Counted from the first letter of the stretch, positions 1 to 9,679 are shown. The stretch: 64,000 bases of DNA from Natrinema sp031626495 (GCF_031626495.1 NZ_JAMQOJ010000002.1:310001-374000), one strand, 5' to 3'. Notes: generated by a model from the letters alone, not told the origin. Numbers and translations: made by a program.

Positions 1-464
1 GGGATCGCGCCCCAGGCGAAGCCGACCACGAGGTTCTTCACGAGGAAGACCCGCTTGACGCCGCCGACGGAGTACAGGAGGACCACTGCGAGCGGGAGAA
101 ACATGTACACCGCGCCCGGCAGCCCAAGCGCGACGGCGATCGCGATCGCGGCGACGTAGAGGGCGACGCCCGCCGCCAGCCAGAGCCGCCCGTATCGCTT
201 CGTAAATGCCGCCCGCCGCGGGACGTTCTGCTCGTCCTCCTCGAGGTCGGTGAACCGGTTGACGGTGTAGACGAACATCGTGACCGCGAAGACGATGAAC
301 AGCGGCAGGGGCTCGAGCGGGAACTCGGCGAGCCGAACCGTCGTGACGACGACGCTGACCGTCGACAGCGAAATGAAGAGGTTGCTGTGGACCAGAAACC
401 GGAGGACGGCCGCTATCGACGACGCCCACGCCGGCGTGCGGTGCGTCGTAGCTTGGTTCGTCAC
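1..464 (-). CDS. UbiA family prenyltransferase, N-terminal part (cut by window edge)
   Basis: Reading the minus strand from a GTG at 464 gives an open frame that runs off the left edge. Residues 1-30 are hydrophilic to amphipathic, followed by membrane segments. The Asp-rich sequence NRFTDLEEDEQN matches the first allylic-diphosphate-binding motif of UbiA-type membrane prenyltransferases, and KNLVVGFAWG near the visible end is also typical of that family. Such enzymes transfer prenyl chains to quinone, lipid or other acceptors in the membrane; the acceptor cannot be told from this fragment. No ATG lies upstream in frame, so GTG is the only reasonable start. Confidence 0.75.
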   Translation of the reverse strand, partial: MTNQATTHRTPAWASSIAAVLRFLVHSNLFISLSTVSVVVTTVRLAEFPLEPLPLFIVFAVTMFVYTVNRFTDLEEDEQNVPRRAAFTKRYGRLWLAAGVALYVAAIAIAVALGLPGAVYMFLPLAVVLLYSVGGVKRVFLVKNLVVGFAWGAI

Positions 465-846
465 GGGGATGGCCTCGTGTGAGAGCTAGGGACAGACAGG
501 GTTTGAATGCTGTGTTGGTCCCACTATCCGGGCCGGTACTGGCGGTGCAGCTGTCGTTAGACGTTCGACCAAACAGGAACGAGTAGAGCGAGAAGAGAGG
601 CTCGAGCACAGTTGACGAACCGGAGTCGATCTGGAAAATCCCCCACTCGTGACGACCGTTCGCGCTCGAGTCCGAACGTGTGGTTGCGTCCCGTCCGGCT
701 TCAGTTGAAGATCCACACAAAGAAGGCCGAAGCGGAAACGGTACGGCGGCTGCTGACCCGGTGTCGTTGATACACGTCGATGGAATTCCCGTGGCGAGTG
801 GAAACTGGCAGGATTTAAGCAAGGCCGGAACGGCCGTTCGAATGGT
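465..846. other. intergenic region between divergent prenyltransferase gene and sucC
   Basis: I see no convincing gene here. The right end holds the sucC promoter. The rest has no recognisable RNA, repeat or coding signal. Confidence 0.5.
811..820 (+). promoter_or_regulatory. TATA-like box of sucCD
   Basis: GGATTTAAGC contains a TTTAA core about 30 nt before the sucC ATG at 847, the spacing expected for an archaeal promoter giving a leaderless or nearly leaderless mRNA. Confidence 0.45.
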
Positions 847-1995
847 ATGAAATTACACGAGTACCAGGCGAAGCAGGTCTTCGCCGATGCCGGGGTGCCG
901 ACGCCGGATTCCCAGCTCGCGGACGACGTCGACGGCGTCGTCGCCGCGGCCGAGGAGATCGGGTATCCGGTAGCGGTCAAGGCGCAGGTACAGGTCGGCG
1001 GCCGCGGGAAGGCCGGCGGGATCAAGCTGGTCGAGAACGAGGACGAGGCCCGCGAAGCGGCCGAATCCATCCTCGGAATGGACCTGAAGGGGTACCACGT
1101 GGACCGGGTCCTCGTCGAGGAGGCCGTCGACTTCGTGAACGAACTCTACGTCGGGATCACGATGGACCGCGGCGAGGGCAAGCCCGTCGCGATGGTCTCG
1201 ACCAAGGGCGGGGTCAACATCGAGGAGGTCGCCGAGGAGGACCCCGACGCGATCGCCCGGGAACACATCGACCCCTCCTTCGGAATGCATCCCTACCAGG
1301 CCCGCAAGGCCGTCTACGACGCCGGCGTCGACCAGTCGGTCGCGCGCGACGTCTCGAGCGTTCTCACCACGCTCTACCAGCTCTGGGACGACAAGGACGG
1401 CGCCGACGCCGAGATCAACCCGCTGATGGTCACCAGCGACGACGAGGTCATCGCGGCCGACGCCGTGATGAACATCGACGAGGACGCGTTGTTCCGCCAG
1501 CCCGAACTCGCCGAGATGGAGGAGGAAGCGGCGGGCGGCGACGAACTCGAGCAGAAGGCCGACGAGTACGGCTTCGACTACGTCCGGCTGGACGGTAACG
1601 TCGGCATCATCGGCAACGGTGCCGGTCTCGTGATGACGACGCTCGACCTCGTCGACTACTACGGCGGCCAGCCCGCCAACTTCCTCGACGTGGGTGGCGG
1701 TGCGAAGGCCGCCCGTATCGCGAACGCGCTCGACATGGTGTTCTCCGACGACAACGTCGATAGCGTCGTCTTCAACATCTTCGGCGGGATCACGCGCGGC
1801 GACGAGGTCGCTCGCGGGATCAACGAGGCGCTCGAGCAGTTCGACGAGATCCCCAAACCGGTCGTCGTCCGATTGGCCGGGACGAACTGGGAGGAAGGCA
1901 TGGAGATTCTGAACGAGGACCTCGTGACGGTCGAACAGACCCTCGAGGACGCGGTTCAGCGTGCCGTCGAGTACGCTGGGGAGGTGGAAGCATGA
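847..1995 (+). CDS. sucC: succinate--CoA ligase (ADP-forming) subunit beta
   Basis: The 382-aa protein starts MKLHEYQAKQ and has the ATP-grasp fold features of SucC: VKAQVQVGGRGKAGG near residues 40-55, NPLMV and the C-terminal CoA-ligase sequence NIFGGITRGDEVA. Length is normal for the family. With SucD it interconverts succinyl-CoA and succinate with substrate-level ATP formation in the TCA cycle. The gene overlaps sucD by 4 bases (ATGA), so the two are translationally coupled. The ATG at 847 is preferred because it sits just downstream of the TATA-like box and begins the conserved N-terminus. Confidence 0.97.
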   Translation: MKLHEYQAKQVFADAGVPTPDSQLADDVDGVVAAAEEIGYPVAVKAQVQVGGRGKAGGIKLVENEDEAREAAESILGMDLKGYHVDRVLVEEAVDFVNELYVGITMDRGEGKPVAMVSTKGGVNIEEVAEEDPDAIAREHIDPSFGMHPYQARKAVYDAGVDQSVARDVSSVLTTLYQLWDDKDGADAEINPLMVTSDDEVIAADAVMNIDEDALFRQPELAEMEEEAAGGDELEQKADEYGFDYVRLDGNVGIIGNGAGLVMTTLDLVDYYGGQPANFLDVGGGAKAARIANALDMVFSDDNVDSVVFNIFGGITRGDEVARGINEALEQFDEIPKPVVVRLAGTNWEEGMEILNEDLVTVEQTLEDAVQRAVEYAGEVEA

Positions 1996-2864
1996 GTGTA
2001 CTAGTCGACGACGACACGCGCGTCGTGGTACAGGGCATCACCGGCGGAGAAGGCAAGTTCCACGCCGAACAGATGATGGAGTACGGCACCAACGTCGTTG
2101 CCGGCGCGGTCCCTGGCAAGGGCGGCCAGGAGGTCAGCGGCGTCCCCGTCTACGACACGGTCCACGAAGCTGTCGACGAGGAGAACGCCGATACGTCGGT
2201 CATCTTCGTCCCGCCGGCCTTCGCCGGCGACGCGATCTTCGAATCGCTCGACTCCGATCTGGATCTCGCTGTCGCGATCACGGAGGGGATCCCGACCCAG
2301 GACATGGCGCGGGTCAACAAACGTCTCTCCGAGACCGACACCCGACTCATCGGACCGAACTGTCCCGGTCTCATTACGCCCGGCGAGGCCAAACTGGGCA
2401 TTCTCCCCGGCAACATCTTCTCGGAGGGGAACGTCGGCCTCGTCTCCCGGTCGGGCACCCTGACCTACCAGGTCGTCGACAGCCTGACCAACCGCGGCAT
2501 CGGCCAGACCACCGCCATCGGCATCGGCGGTGACCCGATTATCGGGACCGACTTCGTCGACGCCCTCGAGCTGTTCGAGGACGATCCCGACACCGACGCG
2601 ATCGTCATGTGCGGCGAGATCGGCGGCGAGGACGAGGAGGAAGCGGCCGCGTTCATCGACGACTACGTCGACACGCCGGTCGCCGGCTTCATCGCCGGCC
2701 GAACGGCGCCGCCGGGCAAGCGGATGGGTCACGCCGGCGCGATCGTCTCCGGCTCCGGTACCGGCACCGCGGAGAGCAAGATTTCGGCGCTGAACGACGC
2801 CGGCGTCCCCGTCGGCGACACGCCCGAGGAAGTCGCCGACCACATCGAGGAGTTCCTCGGCTAA
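1992..2864 (+). CDS. sucD: succinate--CoA ligase subunit alpha
   Basis: The 290-aa protein carries the CoA-binding N-terminal Rossmann domain (VVVQGITGGEGKFHA), the GPNCPGLI signature around residues 121-128 and the active-site loop GHAGAIVSG, in which His247 is the expected phosphohistidine. Length and motif order match SucD. It forms the complex with the upstream sucC product. The start overlaps the sucC stop as ATGA, which fixes the start codon. Confidence 0.97.
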   Translation: MSVLVDDDTRVVVQGITGGEGKFHAEQMMEYGTNVVAGAVPGKGGQEVSGVPVYDTVHEAVDEENADTSVIFVPPAFAGDAIFESLDSDLDLAVAITEGIPTQDMARVNKRLSETDTRLIGPNCPGLITPGEAKLGILPGNIFSEGNVGLVSRSGTLTYQVVDSLTNRGIGQTTAIGIGGDPIIGTDFVDALELFEDDPDTDAIVMCGEIGGEDEEEAAAFIDDYVDTPVAGFIAGRTAPPGKRMGHAGAIVSGSGTGTAESKISALNDAGVPVGDTPEEVADHIEEFLG

Positions 2865-2918
2865 CGCAGTCGTCTGGCACTCGCGTCGGTCCGTGATCGG
2901 AGCCGCGGGCTGACACGG

Positions 2919-2926
2919 TTCTTTTT
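2919..2926 (+). terminator. T-rich archaeal terminator candidate after sucD
   Basis: TTCTTTTT follows a GC-rich stretch about 55 nt after the sucD stop. Archaeal termination at T-tracts is known; assignment here is an inference. Confidence 0.3.
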
Positions 2927-3049
2927 CGCGTGGAGCGCCGGGCTGAGAACGCAGGGCAGACGCCACCGGTTCCTGCCGTCGTCGACTCCCGTATCGACCC
3001 GTCACTCTCCCGCAGTACTGTCATGCGGCCTCGCTTCGTATCGTGTCGT

Positions 3050-3202
3050 ATGCCGGTCTGGCTCGAGTGCGACGCCTGCGGGGACGAACACACGATTCCG
3101 GAGCGGGCAGACGGCCCCGACGGTGGCACGGACTGCCCGGCGTGTGGCGAGCGGGCGTACACGGTCCGACGACGCGGACTCGAGTGGCATCCCGATTCGT
3201 AA
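3050..3202 (+). CDS. small zinc-ribbon protein (50 aa)
   Basis: The ATG at 3050 gives a 50-residue protein beginning MPVWLECDACG, with two CxxC pairs (C7/C10 and C29/C32) that would bind one zinc ion. Such very short two-knuckle proteins are abundant in haloarchaea and mostly uncharacterised. A longer frame upstream exists, but its extra N-terminus looks non-coding and the conserved part starts at this ATG. Function is unknown; a nucleic-acid or protein binding role is only a guess. Confidence 0.6.
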   Translation: MPVWLECDACGDEHTIPERADGPDGGTDCPACGERAYTVRRRGLEWHPDS

Positions 3203-3313
3203 GCCGTCCACGGTCGAGAGAGAACAGCAGCGTCGATCGGCGTCCGGCGGGGGTGAGAGTGCGGGCCGACACGCCACGATCGTCTTGTCGGTGCTGACGG
3301 GGAGACGGGTGGA

Positions 3314-4156
3314 TCAGCCGACGAACGGCAGAAGCCGACCGAAGAAGCCCGACGACTCGTCGCTCTCGTTCTCGTCTTCGGTCGCACCGTCGTCGTTCGT
3401 ATCCTCGGCCGCAGCGTCGTCTGCGTCGGTCTCGCCGTCCGAATTCGTCGCGCCGTTCCGAGTCGAAACGGCGATGCTCGAGTTCGACGGTGAGTCGCTC
3501 TCTGTCTCGGTATCGGGCGCCGAACCGGCGTCGGGGTCGAAATCGGGCGCGTCCTCGTCGCCGAAGAGCCGCTCGACGAGTTCGTCCTCGGGTTCGTCGG
3601 CGTCGGCGTCGGCTTCGGTCTCGTCAGCGGGGTCGTCTGCGCCGGGTTCCTCGGCCGGCGCCTCGAGGTCCGCATCGGTCTCGCCGTCCGTCTCGGTGGT
3701 CTCGTCGGCGTCGTCGACGGCATCGGTTTCGCTCGGCTCATCGGCGTCGCTCGAGTCGTCCGTCTCGACCCAGAGGAACTCCTGTTCTTTCGTGCGGCCG
3801 GTCAACAGGAGATCCGCGAGCTCGTCATCGTCGGCTAGCAGGTCGTCGTCGACCGGCGCCTCGGGCTCGGGATCCGGTTCGTCCGCGCTCGCGATGATGT
3901 CTTCCGGGCTCTCGTCGGCAAGCACGTCGTCGGCGCCGTCCTCGTCGTCGGTGTCGGCCTGCAGCTGTTCGAAGACGGCGGCCGCCGTCTGGTCTTCGAC
4001 ATCGTCGGGCTCCTCCCGTTCGCCGGCCTCGTCGTCCGCCGTCCGACTACCGGCCCCCCAGTCGTCGGTCTCGAGGTCTCCGAAGAGTTCGTCGACGCTC
4101 GAGCCCACATCGAACGCGCCGTCACCCGAACTGGTGTCTGTCGTACTATCTGTCAT
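3314..4156 (-). CDS. highly acidic low-complexity protein with hydrophobic C-terminal tail
   Basis: From the ATG at 4156 the protein has 280 residues starting MTDSTTDTSS. It is dominated by Asp, Glu, Ser and Ala with repeated DETE/DADEPE-like stretches and must be largely disordered. Only the two ends look structured: VGSSVDELFGDLETDDW near the N-terminus and FFGRLLPFVG at the extreme C-terminus. I recognise no family. The start is supported by a GGAGTG sequence about 10 nt upstream and an AT-rich TATA-like region further up, while a start at 4291 would translate that promoter. The short hydrophobic ends could be docking motifs for a partner (inference). Confidence 0.65.
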   Translation of the reverse strand: MTDSTTDTSSGDGAFDVGSSVDELFGDLETDDWGAGSRTADDEAGEREEPDDVEDQTAAAVFEQLQADTDDEDGADDVLADESPEDIIASADEPDPEPEAPVDDDLLADDDELADLLLTGRTKEQEFLWVETDDSSDADEPSETDAVDDADETTETDGETDADLEAPAEEPGADDPADETEADADADEPEDELVERLFGDEDAPDFDPDAGSAPDTETESDSPSNSSIAVSTRNGATNSDGETDADDAAAEDTNDDGATEDENESDESSGFFGRLLPFVG

Positions 4157-4430
4157 GAACCCGTTCACTCCTAGTGGATTATCACATGACTTTAATTTTT
4201 GGAATTTTTTCAGTCCCGATAGATGAAATTGATGACGTATTAGTGTGATGGCCGTCGGGGGGTGGTGAGGGACACGATAGTTGACAAACATACACCGAAT
4301 CGATGTCTCGGACCTCGTTCGGGAAAATCACGGCTCGAGACAGGTTCGGTGCGTGGATCCGCGGCGAGATACATGGAGTGAGTGCCGGGATAAACGCTAT
4401 GAGTCAACGCATTGAACGTGGTCTGTTACC

Positions 4431-5681
4431 ATGACTGGGATCGAGTACGACGACTTTCTGGACCTCGCGTACCAACCCGCCGATTCGGAACTCGTCTGCG
4501 AGTTCGTGATCGAACCCGCCGCGGACATGTCGATGGAGGCCGCGGCGAGCCGCGTCGCCTCGGAGTCTTCGAACGGGACGTGGGCGGCTCTGCACGTCGA
4601 CGAGAACGAACTCACCGACCTCGGCGCGGTGGCCTGCGGGATCGACGGAAGCGACGTAACCGTCGCCTACCCGCCCGAACTGTTCGAGGCCGGCAGCATC
4701 CCCCAGATCCTCTCGTGCATCGCCGGCAACATCCTCGGGATGAAGGCCGTCGACTCGATCCGCCTCGAGGACTGCCACTGGCCCGAATCGATCGTCCGCG
4801 GCTTCCCGGGGCCGCAGTTCGGCACGAGCGTCGCCCGCGAAAAGCTCGACGCCGGCGAGCGGCCGGTGCTGGCGACGGTACCGAAACCAAAAGTCGGCCT
4901 TTCGACCGACGCTCACGCCCGGATCGGCGAGGACGCCTGGCGCGGCGGGGTCGACCTGCTGAAAGACGACGAGAACCTCACCGACCAGGCGTTCAATCCG
5001 TTCGAAGACCGACTCGCGGAGAGCCTCGCGGCCCGCGACCGCGCCCAGGAGGATACGGGCGAGCGAAAGGACTACCTGGTGAACGTGACCGCGGAGACGA
5101 ACGCGATGCTCGAGCGGGTCGACCGCGTCGCCGAACACGGCGGCGGCTTCGTCATGGTCGACGTGATCACCTGTGGTTGGGCGGCCGTCCAGAGCGTCCG
5201 CGAGCGCTGCGAGGACCACGGGCTGGCGATTCACGCCCACCGCGCGATGCACGCGGCCTTCGACCGGCTCGACCACCACGGCGTCTCGATGCGGGTCATC
5301 GCCCAGATCGCCCGGCTCTGCGGCGTCGACCACATCCACACCGGCACTGCGGGGTTAGGCAAACTCGCGAACGAGGATACGCCGGGGATCAACGCCTGGC
5401 TCACGGGAGACTGTCACGGCCTGAATCCCGTCCTCCCGGTCGCCTCGGGCGGGCTCCATCCCGGCGTGGTAGATCAACTGCTCGAGGCGCTTGGAACCGA
5501 CATCATCGTACAGGCCGGCGGCGGGATCCACGGCCACCCCGACGGCACGAACGCCGGTGCGAAGGCGCTCCGACAATCGGTCGAGGCGTCGATGGCCGGC
5601 GACGATCTCGAGGCGTACGCCGACGATCACCCGGAGCTGGCGACGGCCCTCGAAAAATGGGGGGCGGAGACGCCGCGGTGA
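4431..5681 (+). CDS. rbcL: type III ribulose-bisphosphate carboxylase (RuBisCO)
   Basis: The 416-aa protein has the full catalytic set: PKPKVG (Lys152/Lys154), GGVDLLKDDE with Lys178 as the residue to be carbamylated plus the metal-binding acids, HAHRAMHAAFD, the loop-6 sequence HTGTAGLGKL, and the phosphate-binding SGGLHPG and GGGIHGHPDG. The length (shorter than plant-type) and the sequence style are those of archaeal form III. In archaea this enzyme works with AMP phosphorylase and ribose-1,5-bisphosphate isomerase to turn AMP-derived ribose into 3-phosphoglycerate; those partners are not next to it here. It is transcribed alone. The ATG at 4431 begins the conserved N-terminus. Confidence 0.95.
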   Translation: MTGIEYDDFLDLAYQPADSELVCEFVIEPAADMSMEAAASRVASESSNGTWAALHVDENELTDLGAVACGIDGSDVTVAYPPELFEAGSIPQILSCIAGNILGMKAVDSIRLEDCHWPESIVRGFPGPQFGTSVAREKLDAGERPVLATVPKPKVGLSTDAHARIGEDAWRGGVDLLKDDENLTDQAFNPFEDRLAESLAARDRAQEDTGERKDYLVNVTAETNAMLERVDRVAEHGGGFVMVDVITCGWAAVQSVRERCEDHGLAIHAHRAMHAAFDRLDHHGVSMRVIAQIARLCGVDHIHTGTAGLGKLANEDTPGINAWLTGDCHGLNPVLPVASGGLHPGVVDQLLEALGTDIIVQAGGGIHGHPDGTNAGAKALRQSVEASMAGDDLEAYADDHPELATALEKWGAETPR

Positions 5682-5742
5682 CCTCGATTCCACCGTCGAT
5701 ATCACGCTGCCTCGACCGATTAGCACCGAGACTCTCTGAAAA

Positions 5743-5780
5743 CTAGACATTCGTCTAGAAGTCAGATAGATATTTATAAA
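5743..5780 (+). promoter_or_regulatory. promoter with upstream palindrome for the 5801 membrane protein
   Basis: A perfect inverted repeat CTAGAC-ATTC-GTCTAG (5743-5758) sits 12 nt before a strong TATA box (TATTTATAAA, 5771-5780). The palindrome overlaps the usual BRE/upstream regulator zone, so it could be an operator. The regulator is not known. Confidence 0.45.
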
Positions 5781-5800
5781 TGTGGCTGAGATATTCGTTA

Positions 5801-6298
5801 ATGGCTTATGGACAGTCACGCAGGAGGGACAGTCCGTCGCCGGTGACTCTCCTCACCACGGTGGCGGCCGCTCTGATTGCCGGGGCGGCCCTCGGTGGCG
5901 CGTTACACGCGACGGGTAACCTCCGGACGGTGGCCGGCGTCTACGGGCTCGAGGGAGTGGTAAACGAGTGGACCCTGGTCTTCTGTCACAGTCTCGTCGC
6001 GGGCGGGCCGTTCGTCGCGATCGTCACCCGATTGTCGCGGGGGCGACGCGTCCCACGCCCCCTCGCGGAGAGCTATCGAAGCCCGTTCCTCTGTGCCTGC
6101 CTGGGGCTTTCCTACGGTGCCCTGCTCTGGGCCACCGTCGTCGCCTACGCGGCCCCGTTCGCGTTCGGTTTCGTCACCGGCGACGCGTATCCGGTACCGT
6201 TCCACCACTGGGGGAGTTTCTACGCCCTGTTACTGTTCGGGGCCGTCTTCGGAGCGTGGTATCCGCTGCTCCGGTCGTTCTTCGCCGGGCAACGCTGA
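5801..6298 (+). CDS. membrane protein of unknown function
   Basis: From the ATG at 5801 the product has 165 residues and about four hydrophobic helices: LLTTVAAALIAGAALGGAL, a segment around FCHSLVAGGPFVAIV, LCACLGLSYGALLWATVVAYA, and YALLLFGAVFGAWY at the C-terminus. A start at 5780 is possible but lies inside the TATA box, whereas 5801 is about 25 nt downstream of it, as for a leaderless transcript. I recognise no domain. It is a single-gene unit between rbcL and an opposing hydrolase gene. Confidence 0.6.
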   Translation: MAYGQSRRRDSPSPVTLLTTVAAALIAGAALGGALHATGNLRTVAGVYGLEGVVNEWTLVFCHSLVAGGPFVAIVTRLSRGRRVPRPLAESYRSPFLCACLGLSYGALLWATVVAYAAPFAFGFVTGDAYPVPFHHWGSFYALLLFGAVFGAWYPLLRSFFAGQR

Positions 6299-6340
6299 GT
6301 CGTGGTCGAAGGAGAGCCCTCTTACGCCGTGGCCGGTTCG

Positions 6341-7252
<912 letters not shown>

Positions 7253-7410
7253 ACCTCGTGGTACCTTACACCACTATTCAAAGGTTGGGGAACCGACGTC
7301 AACCGGTTTCTCGTTGCCCGAGGCCGGAACTCCGGTCGTAACCGCACCTCGGTGCTCCACGACGCAACCGTCGATCGAGTCGGCGTATCTCACAACCGTC
7401 GCGACTATCC

Positions 7411-7422
7411 AAAAATATTATA
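7411..7422 (+). promoter_or_regulatory. TATA box of bioB
   Basis: AAAAATATTATA lies about 30 nt before the bioB GTG, so transcription should begin at or next to the start codon, inside the operator at 7426-7457. Confidence 0.5.
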
Positions 7423-7425
7423 CCC

Positions 7426-7457
7426 TCGTTAACCACGTCTATAATCGTGGTTTACGA
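7426..7457 (+). promoter_or_regulatory. predicted BirA-type biotin operator
   Basis: The half-sites TCGTTAACC (7426-7434) and GGTTTACGA (7449-7457) are separated by exactly 14 nt. They match the known BirA signal TTGTAAACC-N14/15-GGTTTACAA at 7/9 and 8/9 positions. The inner bases extend the symmetry (ACG next to AACC, CGT next to GGTT). The right half covers the bioB start codon and the site would cover the transcription start, so a biotin-loaded BirA repressor would block initiation (inference from the known regulon). Confidence 0.65.
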
Positions 7458-8550
7458 GACTGGAAACGAGACGGTCGACGACGCACTCGAGCGGGTGCTG
7501 GCTGGCGAGCGCCTCGACCGAACCGACGGGCTGGCGCTGATCGCCCAGCCGGTCGACGCGCTCGCGGAGGCCGGCGCAGCCGTCCGCGACCGCTTCGGCG
7601 ACGGCACGGTCGACGCCTGCTCGATCGTCAACGCGAAGGCGGGCAACTGCGCGGAGGACTGCGGGTTCTGCGCGCAGTCGATCCACTTCGACACCGGCAT
7701 CGACACCTACGGGTTCCTCGGCCCCGAGAAGATCCTTGAGGCGGCCAAACGCGCCGAACGCGACGGCGCCCAGCGATTCGGGATCGTCGTCGCCGAAAAG
7801 GGCGTCTCGAAGGAACACCGCCCGGAGGAGTGGGCGGAAGTCCTCGAGTCGATACGGCTCGTGCGCGACGAGTGCGACCTCGAGGTCGACGCTTCGCTGG
7901 GGATCCTCACCGAGGAGGAGGCCGCGATCCTCGCCGACGAGGGGATCAATCACTACAATCACAACATCGAGACCTCCCCGAACTACTTCCCCGAGATCGT
8001 CGACTCCCACAGCTTCGAGGACCGCGTGCAAACCCTCGAGGTAGCCAAGGAGGCCGGCATGGATCTCTGTGCCGGCGTCATCCTCGGCATGGGCGAGACG
8101 CCGACCGACCGCGTCGAGGCGGCGATCGCCTTGCAGGACATCGGGATCTCGTCGCTGCCGGTCAACGTATTGAATCCCGTCGCGGGAACGCCGCTGGCCG
8201 AGCAGGGCGTCGACATCACGACTGAAGAAATCGTCAAGACGGTCGCGGTGTACAAGCTGCTCCACCCCGAGTCCCGGGTCCGGCTCACCGGCGGCCGCGA
8301 GGTCAACCTCGCGCCCAACGAGCAGCATCTGCCGCTCGAGGCCGGCGCGGACGGCATCCTCACCGGTGACTACCTCACGACCGAGGGCCAATCGCCCGGC
8401 GAAGATATCGAGATCATCGAGCGCGCGGGGCTCGAGCCCAATCGGGAGGCGAACGATTTCGATCCCGAGGCGGTCAAGGCCCGCCACAGCGGGGCCGCGG
8501 AGTCGTCGACCGAGACGGCGAGTACAGGCGTAGAACCGAGCGACGACTGA
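7447..8550 (+). CDS. bioB: biotin synthase
   Basis: The 367-aa protein is a radical-SAM enzyme: C68-x3-C72-x2-C75 in NCAEDCGFCAQS binds the 4Fe-4S cluster used to cleave SAM. Later motifs YNHNIETSP, LPVNVLNPVAGTPL and RLTGGREVNL are those of BioB, which inserts sulfur into dethiobiotin. The tail after about residue 335 is an acidic extension common in haloarchaea. The GTG start at 7447 is chosen because the TATA box places the transcript start here. The gene heads the biotin cluster, and an oxidoreductase gene follows 25 nt after its stop. Confidence 0.95.
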   Translation: MVYETGNETVDDALERVLAGERLDRTDGLALIAQPVDALAEAGAAVRDRFGDGTVDACSIVNAKAGNCAEDCGFCAQSIHFDTGIDTYGFLGPEKILEAAKRAERDGAQRFGIVVAEKGVSKEHRPEEWAEVLESIRLVRDECDLEVDASLGILTEEEAAILADEGINHYNHNIETSPNYFPEIVDSHSFEDRVQTLEVAKEAGMDLCAGVILGMGETPTDRVEAAIALQDIGISSLPVNVLNPVAGTPLAEQGVDITTEEIVKTVAVYKLLHPESRVRLTGGREVNLAPNEQHLPLEAGADGILTGDYLTTEGQSPGEDIEIIERAGLEPNREANDFDPEAVKARHSGAAESSTETASTGVEPSDD

Positions 8551-8575
8551 CGATACGCGATTCACCACCGAACCT

Positions 8576-9679
8576 ATGGACGACATCACGTTTGCGGTAC
8601 TCGGAACCGGAGGCATCGGCCGACGAGCACTCGAAGTGAGCCAGCACAAAGACGCCCTGACGCCAGTCGCGGCGTGTGACCGCCACGGCGTCGCGTTCGA
8701 CTTCGACGGCCTCGACGTTGACGAACTGCTGGCGGCGACCGAGGGTAACATCGACAGCGAGCCGCGAAGCGGCTCGGACGAGTCGAACGGCGATGAGCCG
8801 CGAGACAATGAGGTCGCGACCGATGGGGGAACGACGGCTGCCGAAGGCGGCGTCAAACAGCACGGCGAGGACAAGGGCGTCGTCGCCTCGAGCCAGGCCC
8901 GACCCAGCGACGACCCCATCCAGGAGGTCATCGACCACGGCGACCGGATCGACGCGGTCCTGCTCGCGCTGCCGAACTACGAGCACGACTTCATCCCGCG
9001 GACGGCAGACCGGTTCGCCGAGGGCGGCTACTCCGGGGTCATGATCGACGTGCTGAAACGCTCGCGCGTGATCGACATGCTCGACGACCGTAGCGAGGAG
9101 TTCGAGGAGGCCGGAATTACGTTCATCTGCGGTGCGGGCGCGACACCCGGCCTGCTGACCGGCGCGGCCGCACTCGCCGCCCAGTCGTTCGTCGAGGTCA
9201 CGGACGTCGACATCCACTGGGGCGTCGGCCTCAAATCGGGTTACGAGGACAACCGCGGCACCGTCCGCGAGGACATCGCACACCTCCCCGAGTACGACAT
9301 CGAGACCGCCCGGAACCTCTCCGACGAGGAGATCGAGGCGATCATCGACGACCACGACGGCGTCATCGAGTTCGAGGACATGGAACACGCAGACGACGTG
9401 CTCCTCGAGCGCGCCGGCGTCTGCGACGCCGAGGACGTTTCCGTCGGCGGGATTCTCGACGTGCGCAACGACGAGAAGCCGACGACGACCACGGTCCGGG
9501 TGACCGGCCGGACCTTCGACGGCGAGACCGCGACGAACACGTTCCAGCTCGGCGACGAAACGAGCATGGAGGCCAACGTCAACGGGCCCGCGCTGGGCTA
9601 CCTGAAAGCCGGCGTCCGACGCAACCGCGCCGGAGAGTACGGTGTCTTCGGCCCCGCCGACCTCATGCCCGGCTTCTGA
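8576..9679 (+). CDS. NAD(P)-dependent oxidoreductase, saccharopine/homoserine dehydrogenase-like
   Basis: The 367-aa protein opens with a Rossmann dinucleotide-binding loop, FAVLGTGGIGRRALE (residues 5-20), and continues with a catalytic domain containing FICGAGATPGLLTGAAAL and WGVGLKSGYEDNRGTVRED. Homologues in haloarchaea are usually named saccharopine dehydrogenase-like. Residues about 60-115 form a Gly/Ser/Asp/Glu-rich insertion between strands of the Rossmann fold, probably a surface loop. It sits between bioB and bioF with only 25 nt to bioB, so it is probably co-transcribed and may act in or near biotin synthesis, but the reaction is unknown. Confidence 0.75.
   Translation: MDDITFAVLGTGGIGRRALEVSQHKDALTPVAACDRHGVAFDFDGLDVDELLAATEGNIDSEPRSGSDESNGDEPRDNEVATDGGTTAAEGGVKQHGEDKGVVASSQARPSDDPIQEVIDHGDRIDAVLLALPNYEHDFIPRTADRFAEGGYSGVMIDVLKRSRVIDMLDDRSEEFEEAGITFICGAGATPGLLTGAAALAAQSFVEVTDVDIHWGVGLKSGYEDNRGTVREDIAHLPEYDIETARNLSDEEIEAIIDDHDGVIEFEDMEHADDVLLERAGVCDAEDVSVGGILDVRNDEKPTTTTVRVTGRTFDGETATNTFQLGDETSMEANVNGPALGYLKAGVRRNRAGEYGVFGPADLMPGF

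Noticed and set aside
2001..3005. 334-codon open frame on the minus strand opposite sucD
   Set aside because: GC-rich haloarchaeal genes create long antisense frames; composition is Arg/Asp-biased and no family is visible, whereas sucD is certain.
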